Positions 34,912 to 46,380 of a stretch of 64,000 nucleotides of DNA are shown here, one piece after another. The notes beneath the pieces are model-generated. The model had not been told where the DNA came from. It ran no database searches and saw only the letters and a list, made by a program, of their open reading frames with translations. The stretch lies in NCBI GenBank assembly GCA_021521415.1, contig JAIQDT010000677.1:558001-622000 (forward strand), given 5' to 3'. Within the stretch, counting starts at the first letter, position 1, and each line of letters begins with the position of its first letter. Origin of the DNA: Bidens hawaiensis. Its lineage: Eukaryota > Streptophyta > Magnoliopsida > Asterales > Asteraceae. Both the position numbers and the translations under genes were made by a program.

Positions 34912-37900
34912 AAAGATTGGTATCAAAATACTAGGTGAAGGATGGTGATTCTACCGAACCTGCTAAGTTTATCATTTGTTTGATTCTGGTTGCTTGAAAT
35001 GGTGTGGACTTAATTAAATCTTGGACTCTAGGTTTGTAACACTAAGGAGTGCCTAAATTATGACCACACATCAATCATCCTTTTATATTTGAGTGAGCTG
35101 GAAGAACCATAATTGACATAGACTTGACATTTTGTAAGACAAAAAACTTAGATTTTTAAACGTTGGTAGGCATATGTGTAGGCCCAAACGGATCAAACAA
35201 TCGAATCAAACGAACTTATCAAATAAACGAACACGAGATATTGGGGTAACAACTCACGACTCTTTTCATATATCAAACGAACTTAACAAACGAACTTCAC
35301 GAACTTATCAAACGTACACGGAGATGAGACTCCTTGACTCTCTCTTAACCCTCTCTCAACTCTCTCTAATAAAACTAATAATCTAGACCCTATATATAGA
35401 TCCACTAAACTTGCTCTCCAAGACATACCTTTCTTAAACCTACTACAATTCAATTAAGTAAAATAAATATAACATAATAAACCCTTAACCTTATTAATAT
35501 TCAAGATTAATCCTTCAATATGTCCCCTTTCTTTCTAATACAACACATTTTAAGTTTCCTTTCATCTCCAATGATCGTTTAACTTCATTACGCAACTCCT
35601 TTTCAATAACACGTTCGCACCACAAATATCTGTCTAAACCAAGTCGTACTTCATTTACTATAATCGGTTTGATTCAATCATTATGAGACTAAAATTGTCA
35701 TTTTTGTAATCATGAGAATTCGTTATCAAATTATTGTCATTTTTAACAACCTATAACAACTATAGGTTCGGCATTCCAAATCCTAGGACCATTTTTATGT
35801 TTATCATGTGTTCATGATTGAATCCATCAATGCATCTATTACCTAAGTCCACATTTTTTTCCAACTTATTTACTTTTGATTTTCTTGTCAAATTCGTACA
35901 GTTTTAAAGCTGGTACAACCCGTGATCTAGTGGATGTGGTTTTAGAAACATTGTCAATAACATCGGCGTACAAAGAAAAACTAAACACACTTTAAACGTG
36001 TCCAAGTTCAATTTGGTTGTGATTTGATTCGTTAGTCCATAATCGTATAACCAGGTACAATAATTGATAATGTATGGCATGTTTCCTTGTGATACAAAAA
36101 TACACTTTTGGCATGAGATTGGAAGATCTGTTGCTTCATAGTTCATACTTCCACAAATGTGAATTCAAAAACAGAATTTCTGAAATTGGAATTGTAAACT
36201 ACAATGGCAGGCCAGTAAACTTTGATCACTAATGTTCACTGTAAGTTACAAGACAAGATTCTAACATGTCATAATAAAAATAGTAGATATTCATCAACTC
36301 ATCCAGAAAGAAAAAAGGAAGAAAGAAAGAAAAAAAACAAAGCAAGAATTATTATAATTTAATTGCAATAGTACGTGTCCATATATACATTTAGGATTAA
36401 AATCACACAAATGATTAATGAAAGAGGACGTTGGTAGAACTTAGTCATGGGGAATAAAGAACCCTAAATTTCTAGATTAAAGATTCATATAATCTACAAA
36501 ATCACAACTTGGATCACATGCAAAACACATGAAATGACATTAAAAGTTAAGAACAGAATTATACATATACAATAATGGAAAAGAATTCTTTTAAAAAAAA
36601 TGTTAAATCCCCCAAAATATAGTGTGGAAATTACCAGCCAAATGTTGTTGAGGGCTTTGAATTTTCCTAGAGTGTGCTGCCTTTGGATTGTTTACTAGAG
36701 CTTTTCAACTTTTAGGCCCTGTATGGTCCAAGCCCAAGGTTAGTTTGGGCCTGCGCTTGCCCTGATCATAAAAAGCGTCCACCCATCAGTCACCCATGTA
36801 GGAAACCCAGTTTTGGTTTATATGTTTAATCAAATTATCAAAGGACAAATGAACCTGAGTCCTGAGGTCACTTGGGCAAGAGAGACTAATCCTTGGCGAC
36901 GGACCGTTATTGAAGAAGAGAGAATTTAGTTCACAACTTTGGAAATAGAATGTCGTACAGGCAAGTTGTTTCACACCGCTTTTCACAGTGAGTCCACCAA
37001 CGGAGAACCCAGCCACACCCACACCCACGCCCACACCACATATCATCGCTACTGCTTTAGATGGTAATGTTACTAGCCCCAACAATGGTGAACTGTTTTT
37101 AGTGGTTTCTCTTTGGAGAGAGAAAAGTGTTCTTAATTCAGTGTTTTTGAAAGTCTCTTTAAATGCAGGTTTGAAACCAAACATAAAATACAGCTAATAT
37201 TAATAAGGTTCTGTGGCAAAAAGGAATTTGGATGATATCAAACTTGGAATGGACAATCAAGTTAGTTTGTATGTTACCTCCCTGGTTAAAGACGCAGAAG
37301 TCAACCATGAGTTAAAGAATTACATCAACAGTAAGGATGTTAGCATTTGCTCCTGAACCATTGTAAGCACTTTAGAGATTTAGTTGCTCTTGATACAAAA
37401 ATTCTTAAAAGCAATCTTCTCATGTGATTTTATTCATACAATTCTTGTTCTAGGTAAACCGTCATTGATAACATTAAGTTATGTTTCAGGTTACTAACTA
37501 AAGCAAGCAAGTGCCTTTAATCCGAAGTTATAGGAAGAAAACAAATGTTTAACTACATTCAAGCTAAACTTGATAAAAAAAAACATCCATATTTGTCATT
37601 AAGGGAAACCAACCTTTTATATACTGATATAGTGATATGCAGTAAGCCAGTAAATCATCGCACTAACATACATCATCAATTTCATATTATATACATATGA
37701 TAGATAATAACAACTCATCTAAATATACCATCAGTCTTCAAATGTTTTGGAGGGGTACCCTATTTGCACACGACCATATCATATGAACAATCATGCTCAG
37801 TTCATATGCAGCTCTCTAAATATTGCTTTATATACATACTACACAACTATATTCCGTCTAATAACCAGCTCATCTTAGTAACTGCTACAGAGGTTCCCTT

Positions 37901-37973
37901 TCAATGATTATCAAACCAATAATCTAAAAAGCATTAAATTTCATGAAAACAACATCAACAGCTTACTTGTGGA
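34912..37973. other. Intergenic; one unrecognised frame at 36786-37184 (-)
   Basis: Mostly AT-rich. A CGAAC-rich patch (35175-35310) contains repeated AAACGAACTTA words. A 132-codon minus-strand frame at 37184-36786 starts MFGFKPAFKETFKNTEL and holds a Gly/Val-rich hydrophobic stretch (ICGVGVGVGVAGFSVGG). I cannot place it in a family, and it shows no clear promoter or leader. It may be a gene relic or chance. The 3' UTR of the NAC gene probably occupies the last few hundred bases. Confidence 0.4.
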
Positions 37974-37974
37974 T

Positions 37975-40900
37975 TTAGGATCCCAAGAAACAGAGATACT
38001 TAATAATCTTACGCTTCTTGGTTCGATGTTTCCTCCCTCCTTTAGAGGAACCTTCAGAACTACTAGATGATGGCGATGATGATGACGTCTTTGGTCCATT
38101 TGCAGTCCTATTGCTGCAACGGTCTCCGGGTTCCCTTTCAGAAGTAGGATTCATTTTGGAGGTTTGTCCTGTACAAGGTTTGGACTCCTTGTCATGAGAT
38201 CCTGAGGATAAAATAACAGGAGCATTATCAGATAATAATATATGAGGGTTCGGTGGCCAAAAAACAAACCCAAATAGAATCACATAAAGAAAATTCAATG
38301 ACACATACAAGAAACAATAAAACAACTAACAATCCAACACGTTTTAAGTTGGAGCAAAAATACAAATCATGCTCAGCTTACTATATATATATATATATAT
38401 ATGAAAGCTATTAGGGTTTCCAAAGATTTCAGTTAACATTTCAATGTCTAAAAACCTATTAAACACTTCCCTGAAATTATTGATGAAAATAGCATAATCC
38501 TATAGATTCATAAAAGATGATGATGGCAATAAAGAATAAATCAGTTGAATAACCGTGTGCTAGCAACCAACATAACACACAATGATCAGACCAGAAAACG
38601 AATATGAACTTGACTAAACTAGAAGTTGCCTACAATGGTGAATTCCTTGACAAACTAAACGTTGCCTACAATAGTGAATCCTTGACAAACTAGGTTGCAA
38701 GTTAAGATCAAAATATTTACTACAGTATTGCAGTTTACACTCTGCTTCAAATATCCCAGATGTGACCTTACTACATTATCTTAATTAGGCCTGGAAAGCT
38801 GGTCTGGTTAGGCGGGTTTAAGTAACAGATCAAATAGGGTCCGAGTCAATATGCGTTATGAGCAAAATGAGTTAGGGTCAAAACGAGCCGCTCTAAAAAA
38901 ACCATCAATCTGGTTTGGGTAAAAACGGGTTGTGTCCAAAATGGAGCCAGGTTGGTTGTTTTAGAAATAAGTATCAAAATAGGTTCACCCGCTATATTTT
39001 CTTATGGTGGGCATTGGTGGTGTCAGATGGCAGCAACGTCGGTGTTGGCGACAACCAGCAGGTGGTGGAGACAAAACAATTGTCATAGGTGACCCTAACC
39101 CATTTGGACTCTTTTAAGTTTTCAGTTAGCAAGTTTATTATAGTTCCGTTTTGACCCGTTGACCACTTTTAGTAGACCCAGGTTGACCCGTTGATTAATT
39201 TGAGAGGACCCAAATGAACCTATATACAATTTATTTTTGCCATAACCAACCTATTCTTATTGCCACCTATAAGCACTTGCATGTTTCTTCACTTGTCCAA
39301 ACAAACATATCTCTATTTCATGTAATTTGCAGAAGTTAAATAACATAAATTCTACAATATCCAAAGCAGAAAGAATAAAAAAGATAAAATAGCATACCTA
39401 AAGTGGTTGTTTGTGGGACCACTTTTCTTAAATCATGATCCATATTATCATCTCCTAGTTCACGCAATAGAGCATCTGAATCAAAAAAATCTTCTGATGT
39501 AATACTCCTTGTCATACAGCTTGAATCAGCAGAAGTCGTGCGCGATAGGGGAATAGCAAGATCATCCAATTCCAAGTAATCACCCCTCAAAACATAATCT
39601 TCAAGAAGGCGATCGGGAGATAGATTTGCCACTGATGGCTGATCTTGAGATTGATCAGCCATGGCTGGTGGTCCACTACCACTACTACTGTCATCCATCA
39701 AAAACACCCTGTATAGTGCCCTATAATCCTGCATTTATCCAACCAAACTCGCAATTCACTAGCAGGTTGGATTAAAGATATAAACAAAAAAAGAAAATGC
39801 AACTACATTGCGCGTGCTTGATCTAAAAGATAATGTGCATACCGGCTTGTTGTTACACTTATCATTTGTTGTGTATTCTTGCATCATCAAGTTAGTCTTT
39901 TGTCCATCAGAAACTGGCCCATCATAAAACTGAAGAGTCTTTCTCAAACAAATAACCAAAGAAGAGTGTATCTCACTAGTCTCCCCTGTTGACCTCCAAA
40001 ATCCGTTTTCAGTATCTGGTTTTAACCCGCACCAGAAGTACCACATGCCAGCTGCAAGAAGTTTAACATCTTAAAAAACATACAAATTCATGATTACATG
40101 AAGCCCTGTAATAAGCTAAATGAACATGAACCAGGCATGTCGGTGTTTGTTTAACTTTAACCAAACAAACGACGGACATGAACAATTAGACGAACAGGGT
40201 TTTCTTGTTCGTTTTCATTAATAAAATAAACTGTTCGTGGTCATTTACGTTCGTTCGTTAATAGTACAAATTAGGGATGGCAACCTTGACCCAAACCATT
40301 CCAAATGGGTCAATTTGGGTTGTTTTAAAATTCAAATGGGTTGATTTGAGTCATAGATTTTAATTAAATGGGTCAAAATGGGTCACTTGAAATTCCACAT
40401 TCTTATTTTTGGGTCAAAATGGGTTGACAAATTTAACTATATGGGTCGATGTGGGTTAGTGTCATAAGGAAAAGTGACATGTTTGGGTTGAAACGGGTTT
40501 TAGATTAGAACGATATCGGTTTAGGTTTTGGCTCGAATCAGCTTTCGTGCCGACACGAGTTTTAGCACTGGACGTGTTGGGTTTCGGTTTCTTTCGAGTT
40601 TTCGCACTAGACGGGTCGATTAAGGTTTTTGATTCGTTTTAGTCGACATTTCGGTTTCGGTTAATTTGTCGGGTTTTTTTTTATTTTTGATGAACGAGGA
40701 TAACGGTGAAAATATTTTAGTTTTTTTACTTTTTTCGTTATTCGTTTATATTTTGAGTTATGATATTTTATTTGTTTTTTTTTTAATTTTTTTTGAGGGA
40801 TTTTGATCTTAATAGAAACCATCAAAAAATATTCAAAAAAATTAATAAAAAAATCATAACTCAAAAAATAAAACAAAAACAAAAAATGTAAAAAAACTAA

Positions 40901-42396
40901 AACGTTTCGTCCGTTGTCCTCGTTCAAAAAAAAATCGACAAATTAACCGAAACTGAAAAGTCGAAAACAACAAAACAAAAACATGCTGAAACAAGCTGTT
41001 AAGTGATGAAAGGAACTGAAAAATCGCTAAAGCAGGCTGTTAAGTGCTGAAACAAACTGAAAAATCGCTTAAACGAGCTATTAGATGCTAAAATGAACTG
41101 AAAAATCGCTAAAGCAAGCTGTTAAGTGCTGAAACGAACTGAAAAATCGCTTAAACGAGCTATTAGATGCTAAAACGAACTGAAAAATCGCTTAAACGAA
41201 CTGTTACGCGCTGAAACGAACTGACAAATCGCTTAACGAGCTGTTACACGCTGAAACGAACTGAAAAATCGCTTAAACGAGCTGTTACGTGCTGAAACGA
41301 ACTGAAAAATCGCTTAAACGAGCTGTTACGCGCTGAAATGAACTGAAAAATCGCTTAAACGAGCTGTTACACGCTGAAACGAACTGAAAAATCACTTAAA
41401 CGAGCTGTTACACGCTGAAAAGAACTGAAAAATCGCTTAAACGCGTTTTGACCCAAACCCGTTTTGACCCGTTCCAACCTTGACCCGTTCTAACCCGAAC
41501 CTGTTGACCCTAACCCGAACCAAAACAACCCTTTTTTAAGTGACCCGTTTTGACCCTAACCCGTTTCAACCCTAACCCGTTCCGACCCATGACCCGTTTC
41601 AACCCAACCCAACCCAACCCATTTGCCACCTCTAGTACAAATGAAAGACTTGTAAACATAAATGAGCAAAATAACTGACATAGATGAACGAACATAAAAA
41701 GATTAAAAGTAATCCTCAACATCGATCGGTTGGGTCATAGTAATTGTAATGGGCGATATTTTAAATTAATAAAACTATATTAAACTGGCACAGACCTAAA
41801 AAGTTAAATGAACAAAAACAAACTTAACAAAAATAAACTAACAAACATAAATGAAGGTAAACGAACAAGCATAAACGAACTTAAACAAACGAACGTTCAC
41901 AAATGTATTCATGTTCGTCCGTTATACTAAATGAACAAAAGGTTTTATTAGATAGTATTATCATATTAGGGTTTATGTTGAGCCCACGGGCTTAGTTAGG
42001 TCCTTAGGGTTTTGTCATAATAATCTCTATATATTGTATGACAACCTTAATCAATGATCAACCCACTATTTTCCATTGTCCTACAGGTTTTGTTCAAGAC
42101 CGTTCATTTAACTACAAAATAAAAATTTTGCACATTTTTTTTGTTTGCAAGCAAACTGTTCACTTAACGTTCGGTTTATTTACAGACCAAAAAATTGACA
42201 TAAGTCACAAATAATATGAATGCTAACCAGGAAGATTTGAGGGTGTGAATTGGTACGGATCCACACCAGAAAGTACATTTATAGGCAGGGCGCCTCCGCT
42301 TTTGAATCGCATCAAGGATTCAAAGACAGCTTCATCTGTTGAGTATTCATTAAGTTCAAGTTGAAGTGCAGGATGAATGGATTCTGGAGGACACAT
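37975..42396 (-). CDS. Divergent NAC-domain transcription factor, ~311 aa
   Basis: Coding exons on the minus strand: 42396-42228, 40051-39843, 39728-39398, 38201-37975. The total of 936 nt is in frame, with GT/AG introns. The start is MCPPESIHPALQLELNEYS. NAC features: LPINVLSGVDPYQFTPSNLP (subdomain B), then GMWYFWCGLKPDTENGFWRS with TGETSEI (subdomain C), KTLQFYDG and GQKTNLMMQEY (subdomain D), and DYRALYRVFL (subdomain E). The usual FHPTDEEL of subdomain A is replaced by a diverged SIHPALQLELNEYSTDEA. The C-terminal part has an acidic LLEDYVLRGDYLELDDLA segment, a Ser run and a basic GGRKHRTKKRK tail that may be a nuclear signal. It should act in the nucleus as a DNA-binding regulator; its targets are unknown. 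It looks intact. Confidence 0.78.
40272..41634. mobile_element. hAT-type non-autonomous foldback element in NAC intron 2
   Basis: The ends TAGGGATGGCAA and TTGCCACCTCTA are inverted (10 of 12 match) and flanked by an exact 8-bp duplication GTACAAAT (40264-40271 and 41635-41642), the hAT signature. The left half has GGGTCAAAATGGGTT words and the right half the complementary AACCCGTTTTGACCC. A second inverted pair (GTTAATTTGTCGGG near 40665 and CGACAAATTAAC near 40940) makes it a foldback. No transposase is present. Confidence 0.82.
40983..41442. repeat. 41-bp minisatellite, ~11 copies
   Basis: The repeating unit runs GCTGTTACGTGCTGAAACGA then ACTGAAAAATCGCTTAAACGA with small variations (GCTATTAGATGC, AAGCAAGCTGTT). 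It sits in the right half of the hAT element. Confidence 0.92.
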
Positions 42397-42426
42397 TGCA
42401 AAGCGTGAGTTGACTAGATTATAATT

Positions 42427-42790
42427 TCTACACACATAATAATAATAATCAAGTGTTAGATACACATTAAAATAATCACTGACTGGTACTAAATTATCAA
42501 CTTTCCTTATAAAGCCCTAAAACAGCAATTAATTATAAATAATCACACAGTTTTTTAATCAACAACTGTATGAATACGAACGCAGTAAATGATCAACAAA
42601 CAACAGTAATTTGGAGATGATCGGGCGTGTGAATACACGGTTGACCGAGTCAAAACTAGGTTTTATGTGAGTTTGGGTGTAGTAATAATCGGCGATCAAT
42701 GTTTACCTTTGGAGTAGACGACTTCAGCGTCTGCTGGTTTGACTCCGGCTGTGTGTGTTCCTTAACGATGTATACAAACAAGTCAGAGTG
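42427..42790 (-). promoter_or_regulatory. NAC gene 5' UTR exon and first intron
   Basis: A non-coding exon from about 42790 to 42707 ends CCAAAG before GTAAAC. The second exon starts after TGTGTAG at 42427, 31 bases before the ATG. A 5'-UTR intron is common in plant genes. Confidence 0.5.
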
Positions 42791-42814
42791 ATTAATGGTC
42801 GTGGTTCATCAGGG

Positions 42815-42823
42815 TTTATATAC
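42815..42823 (-). promoter_or_regulatory. TATA box of the NAC gene
   Basis: The minus strand reads GTATATAAA about 25-30 bases before the proposed transcript start. It lies upstream of the non-coding first exon. Confidence 0.55.
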
Positions 42824-42949
42824 TCAGGTTCAATGTTAACTAGGGTTAGACTTTGGTTAATCTTTTTTGTTTTTTACGAAGAAAAGTGTCAACTCGGGTT
42901 TAGTCATTAGACTCAATTCCTTTTCTCCATGTGGATCATTCAGATAAAC

Positions 42950-43455
42950 ATGTTCGACGTCAATCACGCGTTTAATGTAGGTTACATGTCTAGCATCGGT
43001 AACTAGTTATGCCCCTGACATCAGCTAACCATCCATGTCCAGTTACACATCCACACCGATTACATATATTTGACGCTGATTAACTAATCATGCATGCACA
43101 ATTGATTGTGTGTCCCGCACCGGCAAGGCCTCCAATATAGATAGTTTGTCTGGTACCAGTTAACGCGTTAAACATCGGTAAGGCGTATGACTCTGGTTAA
43201 GTGTGTACAGTTGTACACTGATTACGTGTCCCACAAAAGTAACGCGATTGACCCTGGTTACACCCTCGACGACTGTTATGAGTCAAGCGTGTGCAATTAA
43301 TTATGCATCTAGCGTCGGTAGCACATTTGAAGTCGGTTAGTGCGTTCAAAGTTGTTTAGCGCGCACTCGACGCCCATAATGCATATGGTAACTTGTACAA
43401 AGTTGGTTGACGCGTCCAACACTGATTAAGCATCTAACGTTGATAAACATACTAT
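42950..43455. repeat. Highly degenerate short tandem repeat
   Basis: Roughly every 18-22 bases a word like GCGTNNNACNNTGGTTA recurs (GCGTATGACTCTGGTTA, GCGATTGACCCTGGTTA, GCGTTCAAAGTTGTTTA, GCGTCCAACACTGATTA). It looks like an old minisatellite. No gene is seen here. Confidence 0.55.
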
Positions 43456-43562
43456 AGTAAAAATAAGGGTAAAGTAGTCTTTTAATAAATTTATTATTTT
43501 TGTAAAATAGATAAATTAATTGTTTTAAGAATGAGTACATGTAAATGACCCTCTCATCCCCC

Positions 43563-43885
43563 ATTGGTGACCTAGTGGTAGGAGTATTAGATTCTCCAAT
43601 GAAAACCCAAGTTCGAATCCCACTCGTGTCACTTTTGGGTGAATATTGACAATTAAATATTTGAGCTATGCATTGTGAAAAGGTTGTCAGTTCGAATTTT
43701 AAGTCCACTCGGGTTTTCATCTCACCGTGTGTTATGTTAGAGAACTCTGCTCTTTTGGTGGCACAACGACTGTCAAGTGACAGTCACTGGTATGGTTTTC
43801 CGAGGGAACGCCCAAGCCAAACTCTAAAGCCAGTATTGTGTCATTCGTCAAAATTCGAATCTCGATTTATATTTTTTTTTGTAAA
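43563..43885 (+). mobile_element. tRNA-derived SINE
   Basis: Box A-like GGTGACCTAGTGGTAGG is followed by box B-like GTTCGAATCCC about 50 bases later. The body contains GGGAACGCCCAAGCCAAACT, and a T-rich 3' tail ends near 43884. The body is homologous to the SINE at 11955-12232. Confidence 0.65.
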
Positions 43886-43975
43886 CTTTTAATACGTAAA
43901 CCCAACTCAACAATTTAGAACCTTATTTAATTATCATATAATATTATTATATCCCTCGATCATAAATAAATCGAT

Positions 43976-44516
43976 GTTTGTCATATTATAGTGCCGCTAA
44001 AAAAAACATAAATGGTTCGAAATGATTTTCGTAAAATCGTTATAAGCTTTGGAGAACCTTTAAACTCACTTTAAACCTTGTTTGAAACTTGAGGGGTTGT
44101 TTTTGAAAATATATAACACTTATACACACAAACATCAACCCTAACCCTATCATAAACTCCCCACCCACCCATCTCTTTCTCTCTAACTCCGGCCGCCGCC
44201 GCCACCCCTGCTGGCCACCATCTCCGACGCACTAACACCTCCGGCGAGCTCTAACACACACATATAACCACAACCACCACCCCACCGTATCGTTTTCCGG
44301 CGAACTCGATTCCGACAATCCCCGGTGAGCTCCGGCCACATTCTCCTCGTGGCTCCGACCACCTCCTTTCCACCATAGTCGCCCAAACCCTTATTCCCTT
44401 TCGTTTCCCGCGTCGGCCACCAGCTCCGGCCACCCCGTTTTTCCGGCCGCCGTGGCCTCTCGTCTCTCTCCCTCTCGTTTCTCTCCCTCAGTCTCTCTCT
44501 CTATTCGGCTCACTCT
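43976..44516 (-). mobile_element. Old Gypsy LTR-like sequence, left part
   Basis: With 56969-59052 this would form one ~2.6-kb LTR-like unit once the SIRE element is removed. It holds a CT/CCACC-rich segment resembling a 5' leader (44160-44516). The left boundary is uncertain. Confidence 0.33.
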
Positions 44517-44600
44517 TGTTGATGCATAAATGTCAGTAGTTCATATGTCTAATGTCTGTAATCGAGTCTGTAATATTGTTTATGTATTTGTTTGTTTAAA

Positions 44601-44722
44601 GCGAAGTTGTTGACAAGTTCGCTTAGGCGAACTTGTTAACCAAGCGAAGTTGTTGACAAGTTCGCCTAGGCGAACTTGTTGAACGAGCGAAGTTATGGAC
44701 AACTTCGCCTGAGGCGAAGTTG
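44601..44722 (+). promoter_or_regulatory. Palindromic GCGAAGTT/AACTTCGC array in LTR U3
   Basis: Half sites alternate orientation (GCGAAGTTG, CAAGTTCGC, GGCGAACTTG and so on), forming inverted pairs around short spacers. The array stops about 10 bases before the TATA box, so it sits where a U3 enhancer would. It is repeated in the 3' LTR at 56590-56711. Confidence 0.7.
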
Positions 44723-44728
44723 TCGTGT

Positions 44729-44738
44729 ATTTATATAG
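44729..44738 (+). promoter_or_regulatory. TATA box of the SIRE LTR
   Basis: TATTTATATAG directly after the palindromic array. The 3' LTR has the same box at 56718-56727. Confidence 0.65.
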
Positions 44739-44980
44739 TGTACGGCTGATCGTTTTAGTGTTGGTTTTAGAGTTCGAGTTACGTGTAATTCAGTGAGTCA
44801 AGTGACGTGAGGTCGAGAGTCTGTAAGAAACACGTGTTGAGTTATTAATATAACGTGTATTTGTTCGTATCGTATCCGTGTGTTCGTGTGATTGTGTTCT
44901 ACGTCCGTAACGATCTACACAGGGATTCCGCACCTGTGTATATCGGGATATCGCGTGTGATCCGTCCAGGGAACCTACAA

Positions 44981-44995
44981 TTGGTATCAGAACAT
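44981..44995 (+). promoter_or_regulatory. Primer binding site, SIRE element
   Basis: TTGGTATCAGAACATT begins one base after the LTR. It matches the Copia initiator-tRNA(Met) site with a single change from the common TGGTATCAGAGC. Confidence 0.88.
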
Positions 44996-45179
44996 TTGCT
45001 CGATTGTGTGGTTCGGGATATTCACGCGGGTGTAGAATTCGTCCCATTTCGGCTATTCACGAGACGAGTTTTTGGTGTTTTTGCTCATTCTAGCCTCCTA
45101 CCAGTGTGTTCAAGCCTTTAAACCGTCAAAAACGTCGTTAAAATCCGATTTTCAGATCTGCAGAAAGTTTAAGTTCGTC

Positions 45180-45512
45180 AGGCGAAGTTGCTGTTCATCA
45201 GGCCAAGTTGCCGTCAGGATACGTAGGGTTTCAGCGAAGATATAAGGAAAAGCGAAGTTATTTACAACTTCGCCTACCTCCTCAACTTCGCCTAACTCAG
45301 CGAAGTTCTCCTCAAGTTCGCCTAGCTCAGCGAAGTTTTCTTCAAGTTCGCCTAGTTTCTAAGTTCGCTTACCCTAAGCGAAGTTATTCTTAACTTCGCC
45401 CAGTCACGCGAATTTAAGAAAGATCCAGCGAAGTTACTACTTAAGCGAAGTTATCCCTAACTTCGCCTACAGTACTGTTCAGAGGAAATTTTTTTAACTT
45501 CGCCTACTCAGA
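45180..45512 (+). repeat. GCGAAGTT motif cluster in the gag leader
   Basis: About sixteen copies of GCGAAGTT, AACTTCGC or the variants AAGTTCGC/GCGAACTT in 330 bases, many in inverted pairs such as GCGAAGTTATTTACAACTTC followed by GC. They lie in the untranslated leader upstream of the gag ATG at 45543. Confidence 0.85.
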
Positions 45513-45542
45513 ATTTTTCGGGTTTCTTAGTCTTCAAAAAGG

Positions 45543-46380
45543 ATGTCGTCGATCAACATTTCGGAGCTTGTAAAGATGGAAGTTGAAGCGGGGTCAGCTA
45601 CAAAGGCCCCAGGGTTGCTGAAGGGAACCGATTTTGTCGCGTGGAAGGGTCGGTTCATACAATACGTTAAGTACCAGGATGCGAAAATGTGGGTATGCAT
45701 CCAAGATGGATATATTCCACTAGTCATGGAGTATGAGGGTCGAGACCAAATCAAGAAATACAGTAAAATGGAAGAGGAAGAGAAAAAGATGTATGAAGCC
45801 GAGAGCAAGGCTCATGCTGCAATCACAATGGCTCTTCCACAGGCGATCCTCCATACGTTCAGAAAGTATACATCAGCTAGAGAGCTTTGGGAAGCTCTTG
45901 AGAACAGATTTGAGGGGAATATAGGTATTCGGGCTTCAAAGATAAAGTTGCTCAAAACTCAATTTTCAGTCTTTAAGTACTTAAAGAACGAATCTCTTGA
46001 TGATATTATCACTCGATATTATCATCTAATGACTGAATTGAGTAACTACTCCATTTCCTACCGAGAAAAAGAGATTGTGGAAAAGCTTCTCGATGCCCTC
46101 CCACCAAAATGGGAGATGTATACTGTACTGATGAGGGAAGACAAGGACTTTCCTACTTATGATCTTGAAACCACTGTCAACAAGCTCAGAACTTTTGAGC
46201 TTAATATGGTAAGAAAAGAAACATCTATGGATCAGGTTCAAGATCCTGGCATGTACGGTGCTAAAGTAAACTCAAATTCAAGTTCAAAGACTGATTCTGC
46301 CGCCTACTACTCGAAGGGCGAGTCTTGTGACAAGTTTTCACAGGAGGGGCATGTGTCAGTAAACTCAAATATCCGTTTGC
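45543..46380 (+). pseudogene. SIRE Gag, N-terminal part
   Basis: Starts MSSINISELVKMEVEAGSAT and contains the Copia Gag block (FVAWKGRFIQYVKYQD, AHAAITMALPQAIL, SARELWEALENRFEGN, ESLDDIITRYYHLM). The frame goes wrong between about 46330 and 46390 and stops at 46430. The following frame (VAGGSSGTQQT and onward) continues Gag, so a small indel separates the two parts. Confidence 0.85.

Larger units (their letters stand above)
44517..44979 (+). repeat. SIRE 5' LTR, 463 bp
   Basis: Contains eight GCGAAGTT-type half sites (44601-44722) immediately before a TATA box. It differs from the 3' LTR at two bases near 44850-44870 (GTATTTG versus GTGTTTG, TATCCG versus TATTCG). Confidence 0.96.

Noticed and set aside
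36786..37184. 132-codon minus-strand frame with a Gly/Val-rich stretch
   Set aside because: No family recognised and no promoter or splice context. Kept only as a note in the intergenic entry.
40983..41442. CRISPR-like array
   Set aside because: Head-to-tail 41-bp minisatellite without spacers, inside a hAT element.
42950..43455. CRISPR-like array
   Set aside because: Units are degenerate and contiguous with no fixed spacer, and the DNA is plant nuclear.
44160..44516. 5' UTR of a host gene interrupted by the SIRE element
   Set aside because: The continuation after 56968 has no open coding frame and ends in a Gypsy-LTR-like terminus. An old LTR explains it better, though not with certainty.
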